Below, piece by piece: positions 1 through 6,966 of a stretch of 24,029 bases of DNA (position 1 is the first letter of the stretch; each line of letters starts with the position of its first letter). The notes under the pieces were generated by a model. That model worked only from the letters and a program-made list of their open reading frames with translations, had not been told where the DNA came from and did not search any database. The stretch covers positions 99,208-123,236 of the forward strand of contig DXML01000016.1 in NCBI GenBank assembly GCA_019414205.1, given 5' to 3'. The position numbers and the translations under genes are program-made. This DNA comes from Collinsella sp. GTDB taxonomy: Bacteria; Actinomycetota; Coriobacteriia; Coriobacteriales; Coriobacteriaceae.

Positions 1-1
1 C

Positions 2-685
2 GTCTTCTGGGGCCTTATCACCGGTGTCGTCATGGGCGACTGGCAGACCGGCCTCGTCATCGGCGGCACCATCCAGCTCATGCAGCTCGGCGTCGCGGGC
101 TTCGGCGGCTCGTCGATTCCCGACTACGGCACGATGGCCATCATCGCCACAGCCTACGGCGTGACCCTGGGCTCCGACACGGGCCTCGCCATCGGCCTGC
201 CGGTCGGCATGCTCGGCATCCAGCTCGACGTCATCGTCAAGATCCTCAACGGCTTCGTCGTCGAGAAGTCCCAGATGTTCTGCGACGAGGGCAAGTTCAA
301 GCAGATGAACGCCATCCTGTGGGTCTGCCCCGTGCTCTTCGGCCTGTGCGCCGCCCTGCCCGTCTTTGTCTCCGTGACCCTCGGCCAGCCCGCCGTCAAC
401 TGGCTCCTCGAGGTCATGCCCCAGTGGTTCCTTTCCGGCCTCACCCTCGCCGGCAAGATGCTCCCGGCCGTCGGAATCGCGATGCTGCTGCGTTACATGC
501 CCACCGGCAAGTACTTCCAGTACCTGCTCGCCGGCTTCTTCCTCTCGGCCTTCCTGAACGTGCCCATCATCGGCGCCGCCATCGTCGGCGTTGCCCTCGC
601 GATTGCGTTCTACCAGCGTGCCGAGAGGGACACCGAGCTCGCCGCCCACGCTTCCGCAGACGCCTTCATCGGAGAGGATGAGTAA
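2..685 (+). CDS. PTS mannose/fructose/sorbose-family EIIC (5' end cut by window)
   Basis: This is the membrane channel subunit (EIIC) of a mannose-class phosphotransferase transporter. The reading frame is open from base 2, and the residues before the first ATG (base 32) already match the family (FWGLITGVVMGDWQTGL), so the true start lies upstream of the window. The visible part carries several hydrophobic helices and the glycine-rich 'GGTIQLMQLGVAGFGG' segment typical of EIIC-Man. It ends with TAA two bases before the EIID start, which indicates translational coupling. A EIIB subunit is expected upstream but is not visible. The mannose class covers mannose, fructose, sorbose and amino sugars; the downstream fructokinase points to a fructose-containing substrate, which is inference. 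Confidence 0.93.
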   Translation, partial: VFWGLITGVVMGDWQTGLVIGGTIQLMQLGVAGFGGSSIPDYGTMAIIATAYGVTLGSDTGLAIGLPVGMLGIQLDVIVKILNGFVVEKSQMFCDEGKFKQMNAILWVCPVLFGLCAALPVFVSVTLGQPAVNWLLEVMPQWFLSGLTLAGKMLPAVGIAMLLRYMPTGKYFQYLLAGFFLSAFLNVPIIGAAIVGVALAIAFYQRAERDTELAAHASADAFIGEDE

Positions 686-687
686 CC

Positions 688-1521
688 ATGGAAAACGAGA
701 ACATCACCGCCGTCGCCGAGGGCAAGCCCTCCGGCTACAAGGTCACCAAGAAGGACCTGCGCAACGCGAACTGGCGCTGGCTCATGAGCGTGTGCACCTT
801 CAACTACCAGACCCAGCAGGGCGCCTCAGTCGCCTACGCCCTCTCGCCGGTCCTGAGGAAGATCTACACGAACGACGAGGACTATAAGCAAGCGCTCAAC
901 AACCACTTCCGCTACTACAACACCCAGCCTTGGCTCGCCGCCATCATCCTTGGCGCCTGCGTGGACATGGAAGAGCGCGACGGCCTAGCGGCGGCGGACG
1001 CCGTCCAAGACCTGAAGATCGGCACCATGGGACCGCTCGCCGGCGTCGGCGACTCCCTGCTCATGACCATGATCCCGACCATCATGGGCTCCATCGCCGC
1101 CTACATGGCCATCGAGGGCAACCCCGTGGGAGCCGGCATCTGGTTCGCGCTCATCCTGGCCATCTTCTGGGTCCGCATGCACGCCCTCGAGTTCGGCTAC
1201 AAGCAGGGCGTGAAGCTCGTCACCGACTTCAGCGAGAAGCTTCCCAACCTCACTGCCGCCGCCTCCGTGCTCGGCCTCACCGTGGTCGGCTGCCTCATCG
1301 CCTCGGTCATCGGCGTCACCTGCCCGATTAGCTTCAGCTTCGGCGACGTCGCGATGGAGATTCAGCCGCTGCTCGACAAGATCCTGCCTGCCATGATCCC
1401 CGCCGCCATCACGGGAAGCGCGTATTACCTTCTTACCAAGAAGAATGCGAGCATGACGGCCCTCATCCTCGTGGTGATCGTCCTCGCGATGGTCGCCTCC
1501 GCCGCCGGCATCCTCGCCTAG
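688..1521 (+). CDS. PTS mannose/fructose/sorbose-family EIID
   Basis: This 277-residue protein is the second membrane subunit (EIID) of the same transporter. It has the family's long N-terminal cytoplasmic region (KKDLRNANWRWL near the start, then an FNYQTQQG segment), the conserved 'GTMGPLAGVGDSL' motif around residues 112-124, and hydrophobic helices in the C-terminal half ending in a membrane segment. The length is normal for the family. It starts two bases after the EIIC stop and is followed by EIIA after 26 bases, so it belongs to the same transcript. EIIC and EIID together form the sugar-translocating complex in the cytoplasmic membrane. EIID exists only in mannose-class systems, which makes the class assignment secure; the sugar specificity is not readable from this subunit. 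Confidence 0.93.
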   Translation: MENENITAVAEGKPSGYKVTKKDLRNANWRWLMSVCTFNYQTQQGASVAYALSPVLRKIYTNDEDYKQALNNHFRYYNTQPWLAAIILGACVDMEERDGLAAADAVQDLKIGTMGPLAGVGDSLLMTMIPTIMGSIAAYMAIEGNPVGAGIWFALILAIFWVRMHALEFGYKQGVKLVTDFSEKLPNLTAAASVLGLTVVGCLIASVIGVTCPISFSFGDVAMEIQPLLDKILPAMIPAAITGSAYYLLTKKNASMTALILVVIVLAMVASAAGILA

Positions 1522-1547
1522 CTTCGACCCAAGAGATTGGTGAATCA

Positions 1548-1946
1548 ATGAGAAAGATAGTTGTGGCGAGCCATTCCCTTCTCGCCCAGGGCTTCAAGGA
1601 CACCCTCGAGTTCCTTACGGGTAAGGGCGACGCCGTCAACGCCGTGTGCGCCTACGTGAACGACAACGGCGAGGGGCTCGACGCGGCGGTCGAGGCGGCT
1701 CTTTCGGGCACTGACGAGGTCGTCGTCCTCACCGACGCGTACGGCGGCAGCGTGAACCAGCGCTTTTCCCGCTTCGCCTCCGACCGGATCCACGTGATCG
1801 CGGGTGTCAACCTCCCGCTCGCCATGACGGTCGCGCTCGCGCGCCCCGACGAGAAACTCGACTTCGACGCCCTCGTCAACGAGGCGCGCCAGCAGATCAT
1901 CTACGTGAACGGTGCCAGTTCCGCCGAGTGCGACGACGACGAATAG
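1548..1946 (+). CDS. PTS mannose-family EIIA domain protein
   Basis: This 132-residue cytoplasmic protein is the EIIA phosphocarrier. The N-terminus MRKIVVASH places the phosphorylatable histidine at residue 9, as in EIIA-Man, followed by the usual 'LAQGFKDTLEFLTG' helix. It would accept phosphate from HPr and pass it to EIIB. It is a stand-alone EIIA rather than the fused EIIAB of E. coli ManX. Its stop codon runs into the GAGGAGG ribosome-binding site of the GH172 gene, so the glycosidase is co-translated with the transporter. The acidic C-terminal tail (EC-DDDE) is slightly unusual but short. Confidence 0.9.
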   Translation: MRKIVVASHSLLAQGFKDTLEFLTGKGDAVNAVCAYVNDNGEGLDAAVEAALSGTDEVVVLTDAYGGSVNQRFSRFASDRIHVIAGVNLPLAMTVALARPDEKLDFDALVNEARQQIIYVNGASSAECDDDE

Positions 1947-1958
1947 AGGAGGTCGACG

Positions 1959-3083
1959 ATGAGAGAGTTCCTTAAGGACGTGTGGATGCACGGCGGTGAG
2001 GAAAGCCGCGCCATCACCCCCGAGAACATCACGGGCGAGAAGGGCCGCGCCGCCATGTCGGCCAGCCACCTCGGCGTCGGCCGCAAGGGCTCGTGCTGCG
2101 TGCCCCTTGAGTCCGGCGAGACCATCACGCTCGCGGACATCGAGGGCCCCGGCATCATCCGCCACATCTGGATGACCGTCCCCGACAAGACCGCCGCCGG
2201 CAGCTTCGTCATGCGTGACCTCGTGCTACGCTTCTACTGGGACGACGAGGAGACCCCCTCGGTCGAGTGCCCTGTCGGCGACTTCTTCTGCAACGGCTTC
2301 GGTGAGCGCGCCATCGTCAACTCGATGCCCATCTGCGTGAACCCGACGGGCGGCATGAACTGCTACTTCGAGATGCCCTTCAGGAAGCACGCCAAGGTCA
2401 CGCTTACGAGCGAGCACCCCGGGTTCATTAAGTACATCTTCTACACGTTCAACTACGCGCTCACCGACGTGCCGGACGACGCCATGTACTTCCACGCCCG
2501 CTTTAACCGCGAGCGCAGCACCCGCAGGGGCGTCGACTACACCGTGCTCGACGGCGTGCGCGGCAAGGGCTACTACGTCGGCACCTACATGGCCCTGTGC
2601 GCCCTGGAGCGCTATTGGTGGGGCGAGGGCGAGATGAAGTTCTTCCTCGACGGCGACGAGGAGTTCCCCACGGTCACCTCGACGGGAGCCGAGGACTACT
2701 TCGGCGGTGCCTGGGCCTTCCTCGACAGGCCGCCCCACGCGCTGCCCGAGGCGCAGTGCTTCAACACGCTGTTCGCCGGCTACCCGTACCGCTCGACGCG
2801 CGACGCCACGCGCGACCGCTTCAGCGCGGGCAAGCCGAACCCGAATCCGATGCTCGCGACTAACGACGACGCGCTGCCCAGGCACGGCCTCTACAGGTGG
2901 CACCTTCCCGACCCGATCTCGTTCAAGGAGGACCTGCGCGTGACGTTCCAGGACCTCGGCAACGACGACATCAAGCTCTACGAGCGCGAGGACGACATCT
3001 CCACCGTCGCCTACTGGTACCAAAGCGAGCCGCACGCCGTGCTCGCCCCGTTTGCCGCAAGGCAGGACCGCGTGCCCAGGTAG
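1959..3083 (+). CDS. Glycoside hydrolase family 172 (DUF2961) protein
   Basis: This 374-residue protein belongs to DUF2961, now GH172. Characterised members act on fructofuranosyl or arabinofuranosyl linkages (for example difructose dianhydride I and D-arabinan). Family hallmarks are 'GPGIIRHIWMTVPDK' (about residues 56-70), 'LRFYWDDEETPSVECPVGDF' (about 88-107) and 'STGAEDYFGGAW' (about 241-252). Glu245 in the last motif is a candidate catalytic acidic residue, with Glu264 a possible partner; this is my reading by analogy. There is no signal peptide, so it acts in the cytoplasm on sugar delivered by the PTS. ATG 1959 has a GAGGAGG Shine-Dalgarno seven bases upstream. Lying between a mannose-class PTS and a fructokinase favours a fructan-derived disaccharide or anhydride as substrate (inference). 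Confidence 0.87.
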   Translation: MREFLKDVWMHGGEESRAITPENITGEKGRAAMSASHLGVGRKGSCCVPLESGETITLADIEGPGIIRHIWMTVPDKTAAGSFVMRDLVLRFYWDDEETPSVECPVGDFFCNGFGERAIVNSMPICVNPTGGMNCYFEMPFRKHAKVTLTSEHPGFIKYIFYTFNYALTDVPDDAMYFHARFNRERSTRRGVDYTVLDGVRGKGYYVGTYMALCALERYWWGEGEMKFFLDGDEEFPTVTSTGAEDYFGGAWAFLDRPPHALPEAQCFNTLFAGYPYRSTRDATRDRFSAGKPNPNPMLATNDDALPRHGLYRWHLPDPISFKEDLRVTFQDLGNDDIKLYEREDDISTVAYWYQSEPHAVLAPFAARQDRVPR

Positions 3084-3110
3084 GGTCGCCTCGAAACAAG
3101 CCAACGTTAT

Positions 3111-3148
3111 GGGCGCCCGCGGTTGACCATGACTGCGGGCGTCCCTTT
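3111..3148 (+). terminator. Intra-operon hairpin (partial terminator/attenuator)
   Basis: Between the GH172 stop and the fructokinase start, GGGCGCCCGC (3111-3120) pairs with GCGGGCGTCCC (3135-3145), with one bulge and a G-T wobble, and CTTTGT follows. The T-tract is weak. This may be a partial terminator or an mRNA-processing/stability hairpin that lowers expression of the kinase relative to the upstream genes. Confidence 0.5.
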
Positions 3149-3162
3149 GTAAGGAGGATCAC

Positions 3163-4047
3163 ATGAGCGAAAAGCAAATGAGGCTCGGCGCCCTCGAAGC
3201 CGGCGGGACCAAGATGGTCTGTGCCGTGGTGTCCGGCGACGGCGAGGTCCTCGACCGTATGGAGACCCCGACGCTTACGCCCGCCGAGACCGTCCCGCAG
3301 ATGATCGAGTGGTTCACCGCCCGCGATGTGGACGCGTTGGGCATCGGCGCCTTCGGTCCGACCTGCGTCAACCCCAACGACGAGCGCTACGGCTCCATCC
3401 TCCAGACGCCCAAGCTCGCGTGGCGAGGCCATGGTCTTCGCGCCGCGTTCGCCGACGCCCTCGGGATTCCGGTGGCCTACGACACGGACGTGAACGTTGC
3501 CTGCCTCGGCGAAGTGGTCTTCGGCTGCTGCAAGGGGCTCGAGGACGCCGTCTACGTGACCATCGGCACCGGCGTGGGCGCGGGCGTCATGTGCGCGGGC
3601 AGACTCCTTCACGGCATGCTGCACCCCGAGGCCGGTCACATGCTGGTAAGGACCCGTCCCACCGAGGAGGGACGCTGCGTCTGCCCGAGCCACGCGAGCT
3701 GTCTCGAGGGGCTCGCCTCCGGCCCCGCCATCGCCGCGCGCTGGGGAAAGCCCGCGGCCGAGCTCGCGGACAACGATGAGGTGTGGGCGCTCGAGGGGGA
3801 TTATCTGGGGCAGATGTGCGCGAACCTCGTGCTCATGTACTCGCCTCGCCGCATCGTCCTCGGCGGCGGCGTGATGCACCAGGAGCAGCTCTACGGCATC
3901 GTCCGCAAGAAGACCCTCGAATATCTGGGTGGCTACATCCAGACCGCCGAGCTTAAGGACATGGAGAGCTACATCTGCGCCCCGGGCTGCGGCGGCGACC
4001 AAGGAATCCTCGGCGCGGCCGAGCTGGCAAGAAGGGCGCTCGCGTAA
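3163..4047 (+). CDS. ROK-family fructokinase
   Basis: This 294-residue cytoplasmic sugar kinase belongs to the ROK family, fructokinase (ScrK/GmuE-like) subgroup. It would phosphorylate free fructose with ATP to fructose 6-phosphate. The N-terminal phosphate loop is LEAGGTK (residues 11-17). The likely catalytic Asp is D109 in 'DTDVN'. The 'IGTGVGAG' loop follows. The zinc-binding region is H154-PEAGH159 together with C172-V-C174 and H177-A-S-C180, a pattern typical of this fructokinase subgroup. Length is normal. An AAGGAGG ribosome-binding site precedes ATG 3163. In context, the PTS would phosphorylate one sugar unit on entry, GH172 would split the product, and this kinase would phosphorylate the free fructose (inference). 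Confidence 0.88.
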   Translation: MSEKQMRLGALEAGGTKMVCAVVSGDGEVLDRMETPTLTPAETVPQMIEWFTARDVDALGIGAFGPTCVNPNDERYGSILQTPKLAWRGHGLRAAFADALGIPVAYDTDVNVACLGEVVFGCCKGLEDAVYVTIGTGVGAGVMCAGRLLHGMLHPEAGHMLVRTRPTEEGRCVCPSHASCLEGLASGPAIAARWGKPAAELADNDEVWALEGDYLGQMCANLVLMYSPRRIVLGGGVMHQEQLYGIVRKKTLEYLGGYIQTAELKDMESYICAPGCGGDQGILGAAELARRALA

Positions 4048-4079
4048 CTTGCGCTCTCTCCGCCATACAACGCGTTAAA

Positions 4080-4129
4080 AAAAGACGAGCGCTTCTTGCC
4101 AATTGAGCGGCAAGAAGTGCTCGTCTTTT
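4080..4129 (+). terminator. Strong intrinsic terminator of the sugar operon
   Basis: The arms 4080-4100 and 4109-4129 form a 21-bp stem with a single G-T wobble and an 8-base loop. The stem is A-rich at its 5' base and ends in CTTTT. It lies 32 bases after the fructokinase stop. Because the A and T tracts are symmetrical, it can also terminate transcription coming from the other side (the DegV-like remnant). Confidence 0.92.
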
Positions 4130-4162
4130 GCATTTGTTTTTGGGCAGGACGCCCCGCCTCCG

Positions 4163-4392
4163 CTAGAGTCCCTGGACCGCCACACCCACGAGGTTTGGAC
4201 CGGTGTGGACAAGAAGCGCGGGGCTGATGTCGGAGCGGACGACCTCCACCGCGTTGGCCACGCGCTCGCACAGGGCCTGCTCCATGCGGTCGTAGAGGTC
4301 GGCGTGGGCCGAGGTGCGGCTCGCGGCAAAGCGCACCTTGGGGTGCTTCTCGACGATGGCGGCGATGAGCTTGATCTCGGTGCGATGCGGTA
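4163..4392 (-). pseudogene. DegV-family C-terminal remnant
   Basis: The minus strand encodes about 75 residues ending in TAG at 4163-4165. The C-terminus reads 'SPALLVHTGPNLVGVAVQGL'. The HTGP-(N/G)-LxGxA motif preceded by a helix with 'SRTSAHADLYDRMEQALCER' resembles the last third of DegV-family fatty-acid-binding proteins, which are normally about 280 residues. No N-terminal two-thirds is present. Immediately upstream the sequence changes into the 5' end of an IS200-type transposase in another frame, so the gene was cut by insertion or deletion. The DegV assignment rests on the terminal motif only. Transcripts would end at the symmetrical hairpin 4080-4129. Confidence 0.5.
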
Positions 4393-4596
4393 CTTGCACA
4401 GCCATTTCGTGTACGCGAGGCTGTTGGCTTTCTGGGCCACAGCAATCACCTTCCCCCTAGTATGATGACCTGAACAATCCTCATGCTAGGGGGAAGGTTT
4501 TTGTCGCGTAGCGGAAATTGGCCTCCACCCGCTGAGCGGGTGGCTTTCTATGCCGCGCGTGCCGCGCGGCACGGACTAAAGTCCATGAATAAAAAC
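4393..4596 (-). mobile_element. IS200/IS605-type element, 5' end remnant
   Basis: On the minus strand, from GTG 4449 or the better-spaced GTG 4440, the sequence encodes 'AQKANSLAYTKWLCKY', the characteristic N-terminus of IS200-type Y1 transposases (TnpA). Homology stops after about 17 residues, at the junction with the DegV-like fragment, so the catalytic HUH and Tyr parts are gone. Upstream of the start lie three short hairpins like those at IS200 ends: CCACCCGC/GCGGGTGG (4525-4543), TGCCGCGC/GCGCGGCA (4551-4571) and GGACT/AGTCC (4573-4584). The right boundary near 4596 is approximate. The element cannot transpose by itself. Confidence 0.65.
4448..4498 (-). promoter_or_regulatory. IS200 leader hairpin masking the transposase RBS
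   Basis: The arms 4448-4465 and 4481-4498 form an 18-bp stem with one G-T wobble and a 15-base loop. On the minus strand the 3' arm carries AGGGGGAAGG directly before the TnpA start, so the Shine-Dalgarno is buried. IS200 is known to repress its own transposase in this way. The control element outlived the gene it controlled. Confidence 0.7.
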
Positions 4597-4644
4597 GAGG
4601 AAGGCCACGTCCGGCCTCCCTCGCAAAGGGTCTCTGATTACTCC

Positions 4645-4673
4645 CACTCATTGGGGACAGACTTAAATGAGTG
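4645..4673. repeat. REP-like palindrome
   Basis: CACTCATT (4645-4652) and AATGAGTG (4666-4673) are exact inverted repeats around GGGGACAGACTTA. GGGGAC recurs in the tandem repeat that starts about 20 bases further on, so the two may belong to the same extragenic repeat family. Confidence 0.5.
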
Positions 4674-4693
4674 CTCTTGAAATGCCGGCGCCT

Positions 4694-4760
4694 GGGGACG
4701 TTCTTTTTCTGTCTGCAGTTTGGAACGTTCCTTTTCTGTCGGCAGTTTGGGACGGTCCTT
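4694..4760. repeat. 27-nt tandem repeat, about 2.5 copies
   Basis: GGGACGTTC, GGAACGTTC and GGGACGGTC recur exactly 27 bases apart (cores at about 4695, 4722 and 4749). Each is followed by CTTTTCTGTC or a close variant, except the last copy, which is cut after CCTT. The repeat is imperfect and non-coding as far as I can see. Confidence 0.6.
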
Positions 4761-4908
4761 AGAGCTGCAGCGCGCCATGAGCGACGAGGCGAAGCGGATC
4801 ATCCTGTCTTTTGAGTTCTAAGCATAAGCCCCTGTCTCTGAGCAATGACCGGTTCGCATTTGTGCGTATTTGCGTGCGTGGGATTGCGTGAATATGCGTA
4901 TAGATGCG

Positions 4909-4981
4909 CCGTTTACGGGATAAAAATGACCGTTTAGCGGTGAGATACGCAAAAACGCGCACAGACGCGCGTGTTTGTGCG
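4909..4981 (+). promoter_or_regulatory. Operator-like repeats upstream of the Gfo/DeoR operon
   Basis: CCGTTTACGG (4909-4918) and CCGTTTAGCGG (4930-4940) are direct repeats 21 bp apart, two helical turns. A longer interrupted palindrome follows (4948-4960 with 4967-4981, two mismatches), and several TGCGT(A/G) words lie just upstream (4863-4900). Such arrays fit binding sites for the DeoR-type regulator encoded in the operon. No convincing -35/-10 pair could be fixed. Confidence 0.4.
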
Positions 4982-5031
4982 AATATAGAGCTATCCGAAA
5001 TGCAAGACGTTCTATGACACAGGAGGCACAT

Positions 5032-6111
5032 ATGGTAGATTCCAAGCAGGCTCCACTCGACTCCGCGGCAGCCGCAAAAGCAGCGTTCGCTTCGGTCCAG
5101 GACAAGCCATTCCCCGATGATATCTTTACGGCTCCCGAGCTTCGTTGGGCTGTGATCGGGTGCGGCGTTATCGCCAACCAGATGGCCCAGTCTCTCGCTC
5201 TTGCCGGCCGCAAGCTTGCGGGCGTCGCCAACCGTACGCTGTCCAAGGCTCAGGCTTTTGCTGAGCAGTATGGCATCGAGAAGGTCTATGAATCGGTTGA
5301 GGACCTCTACGCCGATCCGGGCATCGACGCCGTCTATATCACCACGCCGCACAACACGCATATCACCTATCTGCGTGACGCGCTGGCCGCCGGCAAGCAC
5401 GTGCTCTGCGAGAAAGCCATTACCCTCAATTCCGCTGAGCTCGACGAGGCGCGTGCCATCGCCGACGAGCACAACGTCGTCCTCATGGACGCCACCACGG
5501 TGCTTCATATGCCCTTGTATCAAGAGCTGCGCCGTCGCATGGATGCCGGCGAGTTTGGTCGCATGAACCTCGCCCAGCTCAACTTTGGTAGCTACAAGGA
5601 GTACGGCGATCTGACCAATCGCTTCTACAACCGCAACCTTGCTGGCGGTGCCATGCTCGACATTGGCGTGTATGCCCTGTCCGTCATGCGTCTCTTTATG
5701 GCGAGCCAGCCCGCCGAGGTCGTGTCTCTAGGCAACACCTGCGAGACTGGCGTCGATGTTGCGGGCGGCATCGTCTGCCGCAATGCCGAGCAGCAGCTGG
5801 GCGTCGTGAGCCTTACGCTTCACTCCAAGCAGCCCAAGCGCTCGGTCATCAGCTTTGACAAGTGCTACATCGAGGTCAACGAATATCCGCGTGCCGATCA
5901 CGCGACCATCGTGTGGACTGCGGACGGCCACCGCGAGGAGGTCCACGCAGGCACCGAGGCTTACGCCCTTTGCTATGAGATGGCCGATCTTGAGGAGGCC
6001 GTTGCCGGCGACGACTCCAAGCGCGAGCTTCTGGATTATGCTTCTGATGTTATGGAGCTTATGACCAAGCTTCGCGCCGATTGGGGAGTCGTGTACCCCG
6101 AGGAGGAGTAA
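5032..6111 (+). CDS. Gfo/Idh/MocA-family NAD(P)-dependent oxidoreductase
   Basis: This is a 359-residue cytoplasmic dehydrogenase. The Rossmann domain begins at residues 38-49 (RWAVIGCGVIAN) with the GxGxxA nucleotide loop. The substrate-domain signature 'CEKA' (126-129) carries the family's conserved Lys128. 'GGAMLDIGVYALS' (205-217) shows Tyr214 where many members have His, as in dihydrodiol- or xylose-dehydrogenase-like members. ATG 5032 is chosen because AGGAGG lies five bases upstream; an upstream in-frame ATG (5014) precedes that site. Several sugar or polyol substrates are possible and the sequence does not decide. The DeoR gene starts three bases after its stop, so both are one transcript. 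Confidence 0.88.
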   Translation: MVDSKQAPLDSAAAAKAAFASVQDKPFPDDIFTAPELRWAVIGCGVIANQMAQSLALAGRKLAGVANRTLSKAQAFAEQYGIEKVYESVEDLYADPGIDAVYITTPHNTHITYLRDALAAGKHVLCEKAITLNSAELDEARAIADEHNVVLMDATTVLHMPLYQELRRRMDAGEFGRMNLAQLNFGSYKEYGDLTNRFYNRNLAGGAMLDIGVYALSVMRLFMASQPAEVVSLGNTCETGVDVAGGIVCRNAEQQLGVVSLTLHSKQPKRSVISFDKCYIEVNEYPRADHATIVWTADGHREEVHAGTEAYALCYEMADLEEAVAGDDSKRELLDYASDVMELMTKLRADWGVVYPEEE

Positions 6112-6114
6112 GCG

Positions 6115-6861
6115 ATGCTTGCGGAAGATAGGCTCAACGCAATCGTGTCGATGGTGCAGCAGACGGGCTCGGTTACCGTACCGGAGCTTGCTGAGGCCCT
6201 GGGCGTGACGGCGTCTACCATTCGGCGCGACCTGCAGACGCTCAATCGCGCACACCGTATCGCCAAGGTGCACGGTGGGGCGACGAGCCTTGAGCGCGCG
6301 CACGTGACGCGCGACCTAACGCTTAATGAGCGCAGCGATCTCCATAACGACGACAAGGAACGTATCTGCGCCCGTGCGGCGGCGCTGGTAGAGCCCGAGA
6401 GCTTTGTGTACATCGATTCGGGTTCGACGACGCTCAGGCTCATCGAGCATCTTCCGCATCTCGAAGGGGTAACCTATGTGACTGATTCCGTGCTCCATGC
6501 TCAGCATCTCGCTTTGCGCGGCATGCGTACCGTGGTGCTGGGCGGCGAGCTCAAACCCGAGACCGAGGCGCTCGTTGGCCCCGATGCCTTGGCAACTCTA
6601 GAACGCTACAACTTCAACTGCGGCTTTTGGGGTTCCAACGGCATTGCCGCCGAGCAGGGCTTTACGACGCCCGATATCGAGGAGGCACAGGTCAAGCGCA
6701 TCTCGATGCGCCATACGGCCAAACGCTTCGTAATCTCGGACGCCAGCAAATTTGGCATGGTGGCGCCCGTCAAGTTTGCGGACTTTCGCGATGCAACGAT
6801 CATCACCGCGGGCGAGGTGCCCGCCAAGTACCGGGCGATGGAAAACGTCATCACGGTCTAG
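6115..6861 (+). CDS. DeoR/GlpR-family transcriptional regulator
   Basis: This is a 248-residue DNA-binding regulator. The winged helix-turn-helix (residues 3-57) has the DeoR signature 'VPELAEALGVTASTIRRDL' followed by 'VHGGA'. The C-terminal sensor domain (about 75-230) has the sugar-isomerase-like fold with 'IDSGSTT' (residues about 101-107) and 'LGGEL'. DeoR proteins usually repress their own operon and respond to a phosphorylated sugar. Its ribosome-binding site (GGAGGAG) lies inside the end of the oxidoreductase gene, implying translational coupling. The likely target is the repeat region 4909-4981; this is inferred from position only. Confidence 0.9.
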   Translation: MLAEDRLNAIVSMVQQTGSVTVPELAEALGVTASTIRRDLQTLNRAHRIAKVHGGATSLERAHVTRDLTLNERSDLHNDDKERICARAAALVEPESFVYIDSGSTTLRLIEHLPHLEGVTYVTDSVLHAQHLALRGMRTVVLGGELKPETEALVGPDALATLERYNFNCGFWGSNGIAAEQGFTTPDIEEAQVKRISMRHTAKRFVISDASKFGMVAPVKFADFRDATIITAGEVPAKYRAMENVITV

Positions 6862-6908
6862 CGAGCGGGGGCAGGCTAAGGCCAATGCCATTTAGTTTTC
6901 TCAGTAGA

Positions 6909-6943
6909 AAAGCGGCAACGTCCATCCCGGGCGTTGCCGCTTT
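6909..6943 (+). terminator. Intrinsic terminator after the DeoR gene
   Basis: A perfect 12-bp stem (6909-6920 with 6932-6943) carries AAAGCGGCAACG/CGTTGCCGCTTT with an 11-base loop and a modest TTTCGTTGT tail. It sits 48 bases after the stop codon. Confidence 0.85.
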
Positions 6944-6966
6944 CGTTGTCTACCGGTTTGTCTAAG

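Larger units (their letters stand above)
4597..4908. other. Gene-less stretch with repeats and decayed sequence
   Basis: No intact gene is visible here. GAGGAAGGCC (4597-4606) can pair with GGCCTCCCTC (4613-4622) with one mismatch. A REP-like palindrome and a 27-nt tandem repeat are listed separately. An open frame ends at TAA 4819-4821 with 'LQRAMSDEAKRIILSFEF', which looks like a protein C-terminus but has no recognisable start or family. It may be a gene remnant. Confidence 0.4.

Noticed and set aside
4483..4680. 65-codon plus-strand frame over the IS200 end
   Set aside because: It is made of the IS200 terminal hairpins and flanking repeats read in the wrong direction; the residues show no domain.
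6885..6965. Short plus-strand frame after the DeoR gene
   Set aside because: It runs straight through the DeoR terminator stem and has no ribosome-binding site.
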